The notes beneath the pieces are model-generated. The model was not told where the DNA came from. It ran no database searches and saw only the letters and a program-made list of their open reading frames with translations. Below, piece after piece: positions 29,692-37,858 of a stretch of 47,123 nucleotides of DNA (positions are counted from its first letter, which is position 1; each line of letters starts with the position of its first letter). A program made the translations under genes and the position numbers. Origin of the DNA: Phycisphaerae bacterium (GTDB lineage Bacteria; Planctomycetota; Phycisphaerae; JAAYCJ01); assembly GCA_012729815.1 (NCBI GenBank), contig JAAYCJ010000052.1:1-47123 (forward strand), written 5' to 3'.

Positions 29692-31728
29692 TCACAGTTT
29701 CAGCAGGCACACGCCTTTGGCCGGCAGCTCAACGCGGATGGTTCCGTCGCTATCGGCCCGTCCGGTTGGTCCGACCAGCGACCGGGCGGATGAGAAACCG
29801 CCCTCGCGCGCAGCGCGGGCACAGACTGTTTCACGGCTGTGGTTGAACAGGAACAGCACCCGCTTATCCCCAGCCTCCAGAATGCGTCCGGTCACCTGGC
29901 CCGCCGGTTCGGTGATCAGTTCGGGCCGTATGCCGAACAGCTCCAGGCACCGCCTGCCCGGTTCCGGATCGATTGCCGGACCCGAGGCGCTGGCCAGGCT
30001 GGTTCCGATGAGAATGAAGTTCCCCCGGCCATACCGGCATCGCACCGCGGCGGCGTGTCCGGTCTCGAATCGAGCCAGGACCTCGTGCTCGCCCGGATCG
30101 AGCCACGATCGCTCCTGTCCACCGATCACGTCGCCGGCGGCGGTGCGAAGGGTTACCGGATCGGCAATCATGGCAAGGTCCGTTTCGCGGACGCCGAGTT
30201 CCTCAGCCAGCCCGGCTCCCGGCGTTTTGGGCGAGAGCCAGCCGGAGGCGGTGTAGCGGGCCAGTCCGCCATCGGCGATGAACGTGCCTCCGTCGCGGAC
30301 GAACCGGCGAATGGCCTCGATCATGGGCTCGTCGATCAGAGCGGGCATGGGAGCGTAGATCGTGCGGTAAGCGGCCAGGTGCCCCGGGAATCGCACGACG
30401 TCGAGGGCGACGTTGTGCGTCCAGAGGATCTGGAATCCGCCGAAGAACGCATCGGCGTAACGGAACGCGCCGAGGGCGTGCGAGAGGTTCTGGGAATCCG
30501 GGCAGTAGAGCAGGCCGACCTCGGCGGCAGGCGGCTGCATTGCCATCAGGAATCGCTCGTTTTCGGCGGCGGCTCGGGTAAAGGCCCGCACCTCCTGGGT
30601 CCGATAGGTCTCTTCGCCGTCCAGATCGGTGAGTCCCCATCCTCGCGGGGTCTCCTGCCAGAGCATTCGTTCCGGACGGAACTGCCAGAGATAGATTCCC
30701 TTGGCGCCATGGGCCAGGGCGGTCCAGAGGTTGAACGTCAGTTCGCCCTCGTTGAGCCGGCGCTGAATCTTGCCTCCCATGCAGCCGGTTCCCGCGGCGA
30801 GTTCCGAGACCCACCAGTAGCCCTTGCCGCGGTTGGCCGAGCGGGTTACCTCCAGATTTGTCACGTGTTGTGAGAATAGCCGCACCTGTTCGTGCGCCGG
30901 CTGGTAGAGCAGTTCGTGCGTGGACGTGCCGAGAAAATCGACCTTGGCCGCCACCAGCCAGTCGTCGTGGACGGCTGGGCCGTTGGAGTTCAGGGTTCCC
31001 GAGTGGGTGTGGACGATCACCGGGTGTGCCGCGTCCCGCGATTTGGCCAGCCCGTGCAGCCATCCCGCCCGGTCGGCCAGGCGATCGGCCAGAAAGCGGC
31101 AGTAGGCCAGGTAGGCCTGGCCCTCCAGTGGTTTGGTGTAGGGCGGCTCGACCTCGTCGAATCCGCCGTAGTTTTCTCCAAACGTCTCATTGAGTTCCTC
31201 GATCGACTGGAAACGATGGGCCAGCCAGTCGCGGTAGGCCGCAGCGGTGTGCTCGCAGGCGCAGGCGGCGATATCGACTTCCTGAAAAACGTCCCAGCAG
31301 ACCAGGGCTGGGTGCGACCGGTAGCGTTCGACGATCGCCGTCACGAACCGCTCGACCGCGTTTCGCAGCTCCGGATGGTCCCAGCAGCAGGCGTTTCGCC
31401 AGACCCCGCCGAACCACCGGGCCACAGGGCGTTCGCGGCGGTCCAGTTCCACGATCTTCGGGTTGTGCGCCCGGAACACGCAGTCCGGCACCGACTCGAA
31501 CGGCAGCGTCATCAGTAGTTTCAGGCCCGCCCGCTGCGCCTCGTCCAGAAGGCCATCCGTCGTTTCCCAGCGGTACTGGCCGCTACGGACCTCAATCTGG
31601 CTCCAGACCGCTTCGATCTTGACCGTATTGATCCCGATCTCGCGCATCCGCGCGAAGTCGCCCGGCCATTCCCGGCTGGGCGGGATCACCCGGAAATACT
31701 GCGCACCGAACATAAACCGTTCGAACAT
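29692..31728 (-). CDS. GH42-like beta-galactosidase
   Basis: A 678-residue TIM-barrel glycosidase of clan GH-A. The N-terminal strand FGAQYFRVIPPSREWPGDF starts the barrel. E150 in CWDVFQEVD fits the acid/base and E309 in GYWWVSELAAG the nucleophile, at spacing close to that recalled for Thermus A4 beta-galactosidase (141 and 312). C114, C115, C156 and C158 lie where GH42 enzymes carry a structural zinc site. Residues 390-600 form the flavodoxin-like trimerisation domain (EVGLLYCPDSQNLSHALGAF, FVRDGGTFIADGG). No signal peptide is visible, so it is cytoplasmic. The start follows the recO stop by six bases with GGAG formed by the end of recO. The substrate is not certain. Confidence 0.87.
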   Translation of the reverse strand: MFERFMFGAQYFRVIPPSREWPGDFARMREIGINTVKIEAVWSQIEVRSGQYRWETTDGLLDEAQRAGLKLLMTLPFESVPDCVFRAHNPKIVELDRRERPVARWFGGVWRNACCWDHPELRNAVERFVTAIVERYRSHPALVCWDVFQEVDIAACACEHTAAAYRDWLAHRFQSIEELNETFGENYGGFDEVEPPYTKPLEGQAYLAYCRFLADRLADRAGWLHGLAKSRDAAHPVIVHTHSGTLNSNGPAVHDDWLVAAKVDFLGTSTHELLYQPAHEQVRLFSQHVTNLEVTRSANRGKGYWWVSELAAGTGCMGGKIQRRLNEGELTFNLWTALAHGAKGIYLWQFRPERMLWQETPRGWGLTDLDGEETYRTQEVRAFTRAAAENERFLMAMQPPAAEVGLLYCPDSQNLSHALGAFRYADAFFGGFQILWTHNVALDVVRFPGHLAAYRTIYAPMPALIDEPMIEAIRRFVRDGGTFIADGGLARYTASGWLSPKTPGAGLAEELGVRETDLAMIADPVTLRTAAGDVIGGQERSWLDPGEHEVLARFETGHAAAVRCRYGRGNFILIGTSLASASGPAIDPEPGRRCLELFGIRPELITEPAGQVTGRILEAGDKRVLFLFNHSRETVCARAAREGGFSSARSLVGPTGRADSDGTIRVELPAKGVCLLKL

Positions 31729-31734
31729 CGGGAG

Positions 31735-32538
31735 TTACTCCTGGTTGTTTCGCGGCTGGGGAACGTCTCGTCCGCTCTGGCGAGCAGTATCCGGATCTGG
31801 TGAAAACAGCTTGCGGCAGTGCGGATACATCCGCGGCGAGCGGTAGAGGTGTTCGCGGAGCATGGCGTTGATGACATCGAACGCCTTGCCCGCCGAGATC
31901 GGGTCGTGGACCTTGCCGATCAGGTAGTACCAGGCGCGGTTCTCGATGCCGATCTTGTCCACCACCGCCGGCTCGCAGTCGCGGCAGAGCAGTCCGCCCC
32001 CGGACGGGGTGAAGAACAGCCGGTCGGTCGGGCCCATCACCCGCGAGCAGTTGACGCAGCGCTGGAGCTGCGGCTCGTACCCAGCCCAGGAGAGGACCTT
32101 GGTGGCGGATCGGACCAGCAGCGTGCCGAGTTCCCGCCGCGATTCGGTTCGGGCCACTTCCTCCAGCGAGCGGGTGAGCAGATCGAAGAGTTCCTCAGCG
32201 GGGGCCAGCTCCTTGGTGGCCAGATTGATGATCTCAGCGATGTAGAGGCTGACGTTCAGCTTGTCCAGGTCGGCGCGGAGTTGTGGAAGGGGACGATCGG
32301 CGGCGAACGTGGTGAGCAGGCCCATGCCTTCCGGGTGGATGATCAGCGTGGCCTGGCCGGAGTCCAGCAGGTCGATGGCCAGCGGACTCTTGGGCCGCCG
32401 GGCGCCCTTGGCCAGCACCGAGACCTTACCGTAAACCCGGCACAGGAGCACCAGCACCAGCGAGCTTTCGGAGAAATCCCGCCGGGCCAGACAAATCGCC
32501 CGGTCCTGAACCTGCTTTTTTCCCGATGCGCCCGGCAT
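31735..32538 (-). CDS. recO: DNA repair protein RecO
   Basis: RecO works with RecR (and RecF) to load RecA onto SSB-coated single-stranded DNA. The 267-residue protein has the N-terminal OB fold (QDRAICLARRDFSESSLVLV, RVYGKVSVLAKGARRPKSPL), a helical middle, and a four-cysteine zinc motif (CVNCSRV near residue 163 and LLCRDC near residue 187). The ATG at 32538 follows GAGGG by seven bases; a longer frame starting upstream adds 48 residues that do not resemble RecO. The glycosidase gene begins six bases after its stop, so the two are cotranscribed although unrelated in function. Confidence 0.93.
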   Translation of the reverse strand: MPGASGKKQVQDRAICLARRDFSESSLVLVLLCRVYGKVSVLAKGARRPKSPLAIDLLDSGQATLIIHPEGMGLLTTFAADRPLPQLRADLDKLNVSLYIAEIINLATKELAPAEELFDLLTRSLEEVARTESRRELGTLLVRSATKVLSWAGYEPQLQRCVNCSRVMGPTDRLFFTPSGGGLLCRDCEPAVVDKIGIENRAWYYLIGKVHDPISAGKAFDVINAMLREHLYRSPRMYPHCRKLFSPDPDTARQSGRDVPQPRNNQE

Positions 32539-32775
32539 CGAAACACCCTCATCTGGTCGCCGGATGCATAGAATATAGCGGTCCGGCGCGATTTGCCACC
32601 CCGCGTTTCGGATCGCCCGGCGGGCGGCCCAGCCGTCGCCGGCAGTGCGTACGACAAAACGGTAAGCCGCCCGAGCCATCACCGCCAGGAGCCGACCGGT
32701 TGAACGATCCCGAGAGCCTCATGAGACGGCGAGTAAAAAAACGCAACGAATCCGCGCGAACTTTTACCGCGGCGG

Positions 32776-32803
32776 TTGACCGGAAGGAATAGAATTATAT
32801 GGT
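32776..32803 (+). promoter_or_regulatory. Possible promoter of the RNA candidate upstream of dnaG
   Basis: TTGACC (32776-32781) and TATGGT (32798-32803) are separated by 16 bases. Confidence 0.45.
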
Positions 32804-32809
32804 ACCATT

Positions 32810-33023
32810 AAACAGGAGCCGGTAACACTTCGGGGCACGCATCGCCGCAGGAGCGTAAGTTGTTGATCGGCAAATAGATCTGCAGAACGACCAGGCCGTT
32901 GTTTTCGCTACGGTTCCAGCATTGAAAACCCACAATCAGCAACTAAAGAAGGTGCCAGTTCCGCGTCATTCGGAGCGGAATCTCCCGGAATCGGCGGCCG
33001 GGCATTTGCCCGCCCATTTTTTT
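32810..33023 (+). ncRNA. Candidate structured RNA or transcribed leader ahead of dnaG
   Basis: A segment of about 210 bases bounded by a promoter and an intrinsic terminator, with no open frame of note. It can fold into nested long-range stems: GGAG (32815-32818) with CTCC (32982-32985), GGCAC (32834-32838) with GTGCC (32952-32956), and AGTTGTTGATCG (32858-32869) with CAATCAGCAACT (32933-32944; one mismatch, one wobble). A side hairpin pairs TTCCGC with GCGGAA (about 32959-32980). The rod-like layout and length recall 6S RNA, but I cannot show homology. It may instead be an attenuated leader of dnaG. Confidence 0.4.
32996..33023 (+). terminator. Intrinsic terminator upstream of dnaG
   Basis: A stem of seven base pairs with one bulged C (GGcCGGGC with GCCCGCC) and an ATTT loop is followed by ATTTTTTT. 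It ends transcription arriving from the left, and its right arm overlaps the dnaG -35 box. Confidence 0.85.
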
Positions 33024-33034
33024 GGATGTATACT
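33006..33034 (+). promoter_or_regulatory. Predicted promoter of dnaG
   Basis: TTGCCC (33006-33011) and TATACT (33029-33034) are separated by 17 bases. The -35 box lies in the loop and right arm of the upstream terminator. The implied dnaG leader is about 83 bases. Confidence 0.6.
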
Positions 33035-33123
33035 TATAGGGCTTCACGGGCGCCACACCGAAGCGCGGTGCACTGAAATCCTTTACCAGCAAGAGCTTGC
33101 AACACTCTAGCTCAGTACGGCTG

Positions 33124-34950
33124 ATGGAGCCATCGTTGAGCGGACAGGGATTTTTTCATCTTGTACAAAGTGTCGTTCATGCCAACGACATCGTCGATGT
33201 GGTCGGCGAGCACGTGGCCCTGAAGCCCCGAGGTCGCAACTTTATCGGACTTTGTCCCTTTCATAAGGAAAAAACCCCCAGTTTCAATGTCAATCCGGAG
33301 CGGCAGATTTTCAAGTGCTTCGGCTGTGGGGCGGGGGGGGACGCGATCAAGTTCGTTCAGCAGATCTTTAACATCGAGTTCAAGGAAGCCCTGGAACTGC
33401 TGGCCCGTCGGGCGAATATCCAGTTGGAGTCGCTCAAGGGCACGGTCAAGACCGGACAGGGCCCTTCGAAAACCGAAATCTACAAGGCCAACGCGTGGGC
33501 GGCCGAGGTGTACAGCCGCATTCTGTGGAAGACTCCCACGGGGGAGCCGGCGCGTAACTACCTGGCTGGCCGCAAGTTGGGGCGGGAAATCTGCGAGCAG
33601 TTTGCTCTGGGTTTCGCTCCGCCGGACGGCCGGTCGCTGTTGGAAGCGGCGGGTCGGGCGGGTGTCGCCCCCGCGGTGCTTGGCGCGGCGGGCCTGGCGT
33701 TGACAAGAGGCAATAGTTTCTCCGATCTTTTCCGGAACCGCGTTCTGTTTCCCATCCACGACGCCACAGGCAACGTGATCGCCTTCGGCGGACGGACCAT
33801 GGGCGACGACGAGCCGAAGTACCTGAACACCCCGGAAACGCCGGTTTTTCACAAGAGCCGCAGCGCGTTCGGGATCCTTCAGGGCCGTTCGGTGATCCAG
33901 GAGTCCAAGCAGGTCGTGGTGGTCGAGGGCTACACCGACGTGATGGCCTGCCACCAGGGCGGTATCCGCAACGTGGTGGCCACGCTGGGCACGGCGCTGA
34001 CCGAAGAGCACGTGATGGTGCTCCGGCGCTACGCCGATCAGATCGTGCTGATTTTCGACGGCGATCGGGCGGGCGAGAAGGCGGCCGACCGGGCTCTGGC
34101 GTTGTTCCTGACCATGGGCATCGACGTGAAGGTGGCCCAGCTTCCCGAAGGCAAGGATCCCTGCGACCTGGTGCTCGGCGACGGGCCCGAGGCGTTTTCG
34201 CACGCGGTGGCCGCAGCGGCTGACGCCCTGGACTACAAGTGGCAGCAGTTGCGGCGGCGGTACGACGTATCGGCCACATCGCGCGAGCGCCGGACCGCCA
34301 TCGAGGAACTGCTGCGGACGATCGCGGTCTGCGATCCGGCGGGCAAGGTCGACGCGATCCAGCGGAGCATGGTGCTCAGCCGTCTGGCGGGCATGCTGTC
34401 GGTCCCGGTGGCCGAGTTGGCCAAGGGGCTTCAGGGCTTCCGCCGGCAGTCGGGCCACTCGCGGCAGGAACGGCAGGAGCCGGTGCAGGTCGGACTGCCG
34501 GTTCCGCAGAACTCGGCGGAGGCGGCCCTCAAGGAACTGGCTGAGGTGCTGGTCTGCGAGCCGGGATACGTCGGCGAGGTTCGCGAGCTGGTCGACCCGG
34601 ACGCGGTCGAGCCGCCGATGCTGCGGGAGGTCTACCGCCACCTGTGGCGGGCGTGGGAGGAGTGGGGCGAGTTCTCGCTGGCCGAGCTGATTGCGACGGT
34701 CGAGGACGTGGCCCTCTCGAACGTGATCACCGAGTTGCACCGGTTGGGCATGGATCGGGGAAACTTCGCGGCGACGGTGGAAGAGTCGCTGCGGTGCATC
34801 GAGGAGTGGCGGCGGGATCAGCAGGCCTCGCAGCTTGCGGCGGGGCTGGAGAACGAGCTGAGCGAGGAAGAGATGGACCGGCGTCTGGCGGTCCTGCAGA
34901 AGAACATGTCGGTTCCGTTCCGGCGCACGGCCGGGCCGATGGTGGACTAG
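33124..34950 (+). CDS. dnaG: DNA primase
   Basis: Makes RNA primers at the replication fork. The 608-residue protein has the N-terminal CHC2 zinc ribbon (C44, H47, C65, C68 in LCPFHKEKTPSF and FKCFGCGAGGD), the RNA polymerase core, and the TOPRIM domain with VVVVEGYTDVMACHQGG and IVLIFDGDRAGEKAADRAL, holding the catalytic glutamate and the DxD. The C-terminal helicase-binding part is divergent, as is usual. The ATG at 33124 has no clear Shine-Dalgarno; an in-frame TTG at 33097 is also weak, and similarity begins after 33124. It lies upstream of rpoD as in the macromolecular-synthesis operon, but each gene has its own promoter. Confidence 0.96.
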   Translation: MEPSLSGQGFFHLVQSVVHANDIVDVVGEHVALKPRGRNFIGLCPFHKEKTPSFNVNPERQIFKCFGCGAGGDAIKFVQQIFNIEFKEALELLARRANIQLESLKGTVKTGQGPSKTEIYKANAWAAEVYSRILWKTPTGEPARNYLAGRKLGREICEQFALGFAPPDGRSLLEAAGRAGVAPAVLGAAGLALTRGNSFSDLFRNRVLFPIHDATGNVIAFGGRTMGDDEPKYLNTPETPVFHKSRSAFGILQGRSVIQESKQVVVVEGYTDVMACHQGGIRNVVATLGTALTEEHVMVLRRYADQIVLIFDGDRAGEKAADRALALFLTMGIDVKVAQLPEGKDPCDLVLGDGPEAFSHAVAAAADALDYKWQQLRRRYDVSATSRERRTAIEELLRTIAVCDPAGKVDAIQRSMVLSRLAGMLSVPVAELAKGLQGFRRQSGHSRQERQEPVQVGLPVPQNSAEAALKELAEVLVCEPGYVGEVRELVDPDAVEPPMLREVYRHLWRAWEEWGEFSLAELIATVEDVALSNVITELHRLGMDRGNFAATVEESLRCIEEWRRDQQASQLAAGLENELSEEEMDRRLAVLQKNMSVPFRRTAGPMVD

Positions 34951-34975
34951 GGAATCCGGGAGTAACGGTCTGCTT

Positions 34976-35003
34976 TTGAAGCGGGCCGAGCAGGTGATAT
35001 AGA
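34976..35003 (+). promoter_or_regulatory. Predicted promoter of rpoD
   Basis: TTGAAG (34976-34981) and TATAGA (34998-35003) are 16 bases apart, with a TG two bases before the -10 box (extended -10). The leader before rpoD is about 180 bases and holds a short possible ORF (35032-35115). Confidence 0.55.
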
Positions 35004-35031
35004 GTGGTCAGAGGACTGCAAAGAGGTCCCA

Positions 35032-35115
35032 ATGACGGACAGGACGAGAACGTGTGCGAAGGGTTGTTCGGCGACGGAGGAGTGCCGGACCGCCCGGACA
35101 ATGCGGCCGACGTAG
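35032..35115 (+). CDS. Possible 27-codon upstream ORF in the rpoD leader
   Basis: ATG at 35032 lies five bases after AGAGG and opens a 27-codon frame ending at TAG 35113-35115, within the rpoD leader. It encodes an arginine- and threonine-rich peptide with three cysteines and has no known relative. It may be chance in GC-rich DNA or a translated leader. Confidence 0.2.
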   Translation: MTDRTRTCAKGCSATEECRTARTMRPT

Positions 35116-35191
35116 GGTCGGACCGCGGCGGAGAGCGTGCGGATCGAGTCCGCCCGTCAGAGAGACAAAACCGGTTATGAGGAGAGACGCC

Positions 35192-36928
35192 ATGGCGAAA
35201 ACCGAGAACAGCCGTTTGGAGCAGCAGGATCCGGTCATTGAGTCGATGTTGACCAAGGGCCGGCAGGCCGGCTACCTGACGTACGAGGCGATCAGCGAGA
35301 CGCTCATCGACGCCAGCCCGGAGCAGTTGGATGCGATCCTGATGCAACTGGACGAGACGGGAATCGACCTCGTCGACGACGACGAGGCCCAGCGCCGTCT
35401 TCGCGGCGAACAGGCCGGCGCCGCGCCGGCCGAAGCGGAGATGGAAGAGGGTCTCGACGAAGACTTCAACCTCGACGAGGAATTGGCCGAGGCCTCGAAC
35501 CGTCGGATCGACGATCCGGTTCGCATGTATCTGACCCAGATGGGGGAGATCCCGCTGCTGAGCCGCGAGGAGGAAATCCGCCTCGCCAAGAAGATCGAGC
35601 TGACGCGGATGGCGTTCCGCCGCAAGGTGCTCGAGAGCGACTACTGTCTGGACCAGGCGACCCGCATCCTCCAGCAGGTGGAGAGCGGGGATCTGCCGTT
35701 CGACCGGACGATGAAGACCTCGAGCGCCGAGACGCTGGACAAGGAGTCGGTCAACAAGCGTCTGCCGGAGAATCTCAAGACGGTCCGGTCCATTCTCGGG
35801 CGGAACCTGGAGGACTGGGACAAGCTGAACGTTCCGCGGATTTCCGCGGTTCAGCGGGACCGGCTCCGCAAGCGGATCGCGGCGGGCCGCCGCAAGGCGG
35901 TCACGCTGATCGAGGAACTGGGCCTGCGGACCAGCAAGGTGGTTCCGCTGATGCGCCGGCTTGAGAATCTCGCCCTGAAGATGGTCGATCTGCAGAAGCG
36001 CATCGACGACGCGAAGGACGACAAGGACCTGTTGCCGGAAGACATCGAGGTGATGAAGGAGGAGCTCGAGGGGATGATGCGGCTGGTGCTGGAGACTCCG
36101 GAAGACCTGACCCGCAAGGTCAGCCAGCTCGACCGCGTCTACCACGAGTACGAAACGGCCAAGCAGTTGCTGTCGGGTGGAAACCTGCGGTTGGTCGTCT
36201 CGATTGCCAAGAAGTACCGCAATCGCGGCCTGTCCTTCCTGGACATCATCCAGGAGGGCAACACGGGCCTGATGCGGGCGGTGGACAAGTACGAGTATCG
36301 CCGCGGATACAAGTTCAGCACGTACGCGACGTGGTGGATCCGCCAGGCGATCACGCGGGCCATCGCCGATCACGCCCGGACGATCCGGATCCCGGTGCAC
36401 ATGATCGAGACCATGTCGAAGCTGCGGAACGTCTCGAAGCAGCTTCTGCAGGAGCTCGGCCGGGAGCCCACGATCGACGAAATCGCCAAGGAAGCGAAGA
36501 TGCCCGTGGTCGAAGCCCGTCGGGTGATGAAAATTTCACGTCACCCGATCAGTCTGGATCGGCCCGTCGGCGACAGCGAAGACAGCTATTTCGGCGATTT
36601 CATCGAGGACGAGACGGCCGAGAGCCCGGTCGAATCGGCGACCCAGGAGATGCTCAAGGACAAGATCGAAGCCGTGCTCAAGTCGCTGACCTATCGCGAG
36701 CGGGAAATCATCAAGCTGCGGTACGGAATCGGCGACGGGTACACCTACACCCTCGAAGAGGTCGGCAAGATCTTCAAGGTGACCCGCGAGCGGGTCCGGC
36801 AGGTGGAAGCCAAGGCGCTTAAGAAGCTTCAGCACCCGGTGCGCGCCAGGAAGCTGATGGGTTTCGTGGACGGCGCCAAGCTCAGCAACCCGGGCGAAGA
36901 GGAAGAGATGCTCGAAGAGCACGAATAG
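35192..36928 (+). CDS. rpoD: Primary RNA polymerase sigma factor RpoD
   Basis: The housekeeping sigma-70 factor. The 578-residue protein has region 1.1 (residues 10-65), region 1.2 ([20 protein letters not shown]), a non-conserved helical insert, region 2 ([40 protein letters not shown]), region 3 ([20 protein letters not shown]) and region 4 ([30 protein letters not shown]). The ATG at 35192 follows AGGAGAG by six bases; the upstream in-frame ATG at 35177 overlaps that site. The C-terminal tail after region 4 is extended by about 25 acidic residues. It follows dnaG and is closed by a strong terminator. Confidence 0.97.
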   Translation: MAKTENSRLEQQDPVIESMLTKGRQAGYLTYEAISETLIDASPEQLDAILMQLDETGIDLVDDDEAQRRLRGEQAGAAPAEAEMEEGLDEDFNLDEELAEASNRRIDDPVRMYLTQMGEIPLLSREEEIRLAKKIELTRMAFRRKVLESDYCLDQATRILQQVESGDLPFDRTMKTSSAETLDKESVNKRLPENLKTVRSILGRNLEDWDKLNVPRISAVQRDRLRKRIAAGRRKAVTLIEELGLRTSKVVPLMRRLENLALKMVDLQKRIDDAKDDKDLLPEDIEVMKEELEGMMRLVLETPEDLTRKVSQLDRVYHEYETAKQLLSGGNLRLVVSIAKKYRNRGLSFLDIIQEGNTGLMRAVDKYEYRRGYKFSTYATWWIRQAITRAIADHARTIRIPVHMIETMSKLRNVSKQLLQELGREPTIDEIAKEAKMPVVEARRVMKISRHPISLDRPVGDSEDSYFGDFIEDETAESPVESATQEMLKDKIEAVLKSLTYREREIIKLRYGIGDGYTYTLEEVGKIFKVTRERVRQVEAKALKKLQHPVRARKLMGFVDGAKLSNPGEEEEMLEEHE

Positions 36929-36976
36929 CCCTCGCCTCGTCCGGTCGGCTGCGAAAAATCAGGATCTCAACGACAA

Positions 36977-37012
36977 GGCCCCGAAGCGTCAACCGCTTCG
37001 GGGCCGGTTTTT
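36977..37012 (+). terminator. Intrinsic terminator of rpoD
   Basis: A perfect 12-bp stem (GGCCCCGAAGCG at 36977-36988 with its complement at 36994-37005) with a five-base loop is followed by GGTTTTT. Confidence 0.93.
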
Positions 37013-37061
37013 GTTGGAGACGCAACGATGCTTCGGCGCGGGCGCGTCCGCCGGACCGCGC

Positions 37062-37250
37062 CTACTGGCCCTGGGCGGGCGCGATCGCGCTGATCAGGAA
37101 CGAGACTACCGTCGAGCCCAGGACGGAGGTCAGAAACGTGATCATCTCGGACTGAAACTCGGAGGTCGCCCCGCCCAGGCCGGTGCAGCCGGCCAGACCC
37201 AGCATCGACGAGACGCCCAGCAGCAGATTTCCCAGCAGACGGTATTTCAT
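37062..37250 (-). CDS. Small predicted lipoprotein
   Basis: A 62-residue protein with a lipoprotein signal: MKYRLLGNLLLGVSSMLGLAGC, with the lipobox LAGC ending at C22. The rest (TSEFQSEMITFLTSVLGSTV and the tail) is hydrophobic and could form one more membrane or surface helix. The ATG at 37250 follows AAAGGAG by eight bases, and a good promoter lies at 37305-37333, so it is very probably expressed. I recognise no family beyond small planctomycete-type lipoproteins. It converges on rpoD. Confidence 0.78.
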   Translation of the reverse strand: MKYRLLGNLLLGVSSMLGLAGCTGLGGATSEFQSEMITFLTSVLGSTVVSFLISAIAPAQGQ

Positions 37251-37304
37251 CGAATCAACTCCTTTGTCAGTATGGATCGGCGACGAGGCGCTCGCCCGCG
37301 CCGC

Positions 37305-37333
37305 ATTGTACCCTCGCGTCCGCAACCGGCCAA
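37305..37333 (-). promoter_or_regulatory. Predicted promoter of the small lipoprotein gene
   Basis: On the minus strand TTGGCC (37333-37328) and TACAAT (37310-37305) are separated by 17 bases, just after the end of the EamA-like gene. Confidence 0.55.
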
Positions 37334-37346
37334 GAACTCCTCGCCG

Positions 37347-37730
37347 CTAGTCGAGCGTCCGGGCCACCACGATCACTCCGAGCACGATCAGCCCCACCCC
37401 CAGCCACTGCCAGGGCGATAACCTTTCGTTCAGCCGCGAAAAGGAGGCAACCGATACAATGATAGCGAAACCGCCGCCGATCATGATCGGATAGGCCAGC
37501 GACACCTTGAACCGTCCGAGGGCGTAGAAGTAGAGCGGCACGTTGAGGGCGAAGAGGATCAGACCCAGCAGCAGCGTTGGCGAGGACAGAGCCGTTTTGA
37601 TCGCCGCAAGCGCTCCGCGATCAAAGAAACGGCCTTCGCTCAGCAGGTCGCGGGCGGCGAACTTCAGCAGCAGGTTGGCTGAGGCGTTGAACACGACCGC
37701 GAAGGTCAGGGCCGCCAGGTACCTGTACAT
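37347..37730 (-). CDS. EamA/SMR-like small membrane transporter
   Basis: A 127-residue protein with four predicted transmembrane helices: residues 3-20, 49-69 (SPTLLLGLILFALNVPLYFY), 77-98 (SLAYPIMIGGGFAIIVSV) and 107-124 (WQWLGVGLIVLGVIVVAR). The pattern, including YALGRFKVSLAYPI, is that of half-size EamA/small multidrug resistance family proteins such as ArnE/ArnF and EmrE relatives. Such proteins act as dimers. The conserved membrane glutamate of EmrE is not obvious in helix 1, which carries Asn and Lys instead, so drug export is doubtful. The ATG at 37730 is preferred over the in-frame TTG at 37745. It diverges from thrS. Confidence 0.75.
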   Translation of the reverse strand: MYRYLAALTFAVVFNASANLLLKFAARDLLSEGRFFDRGALAAIKTALSSPTLLLGLILFALNVPLYFYALGRFKVSLAYPIMIGGGFAIIVSVASFSRLNERLSPWQWLGVGLIVLGVIVVARTLD

Positions 37731-37783
37731 TGACACTTTCCTCAATAACTGTATAGTAACCTTAGTTTTACGGCAATCCGCGC

Positions 37784-37813
37784 TTGAGTCTTCTCGCGCA
37801 ATGAGGTTATAAT
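37784..37813 (+). promoter_or_regulatory. Predicted promoter of thrS
   Basis: TTGAGT (37784-37789) and a perfect TATAAT (37808-37813) are separated by 18 bases, with a leader of about 40 bases before the GTG start. Confidence 0.6.
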
Positions 37814-37858
37814 ATCGTAAACAGGTTCAGACAACAGCATTTTTGATAGGTTCCAATA

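Larger units (their letters stand above)
32539..33123. other. Divergent recO/dnaG intergenic region with RNA candidate
   Basis: This 585-base gap holds no credible protein gene. It contains, on the plus strand, a possible promoter (32776-32803), a structured segment (about 32810-32990), a strong intrinsic terminator (32996-33023) and the dnaG promoter (33006-33034). The recO promoter must lie at its left end; a TATATT on the minus strand near 32577-32572 is a possible -10 box. Confidence 0.6.

Noticed and set aside
32539-32682. N-terminal extension of RecO by 48 residues
   Set aside because: The extra residues do not resemble RecO, and the ATG at 32538 has a well-placed Shine-Dalgarno.
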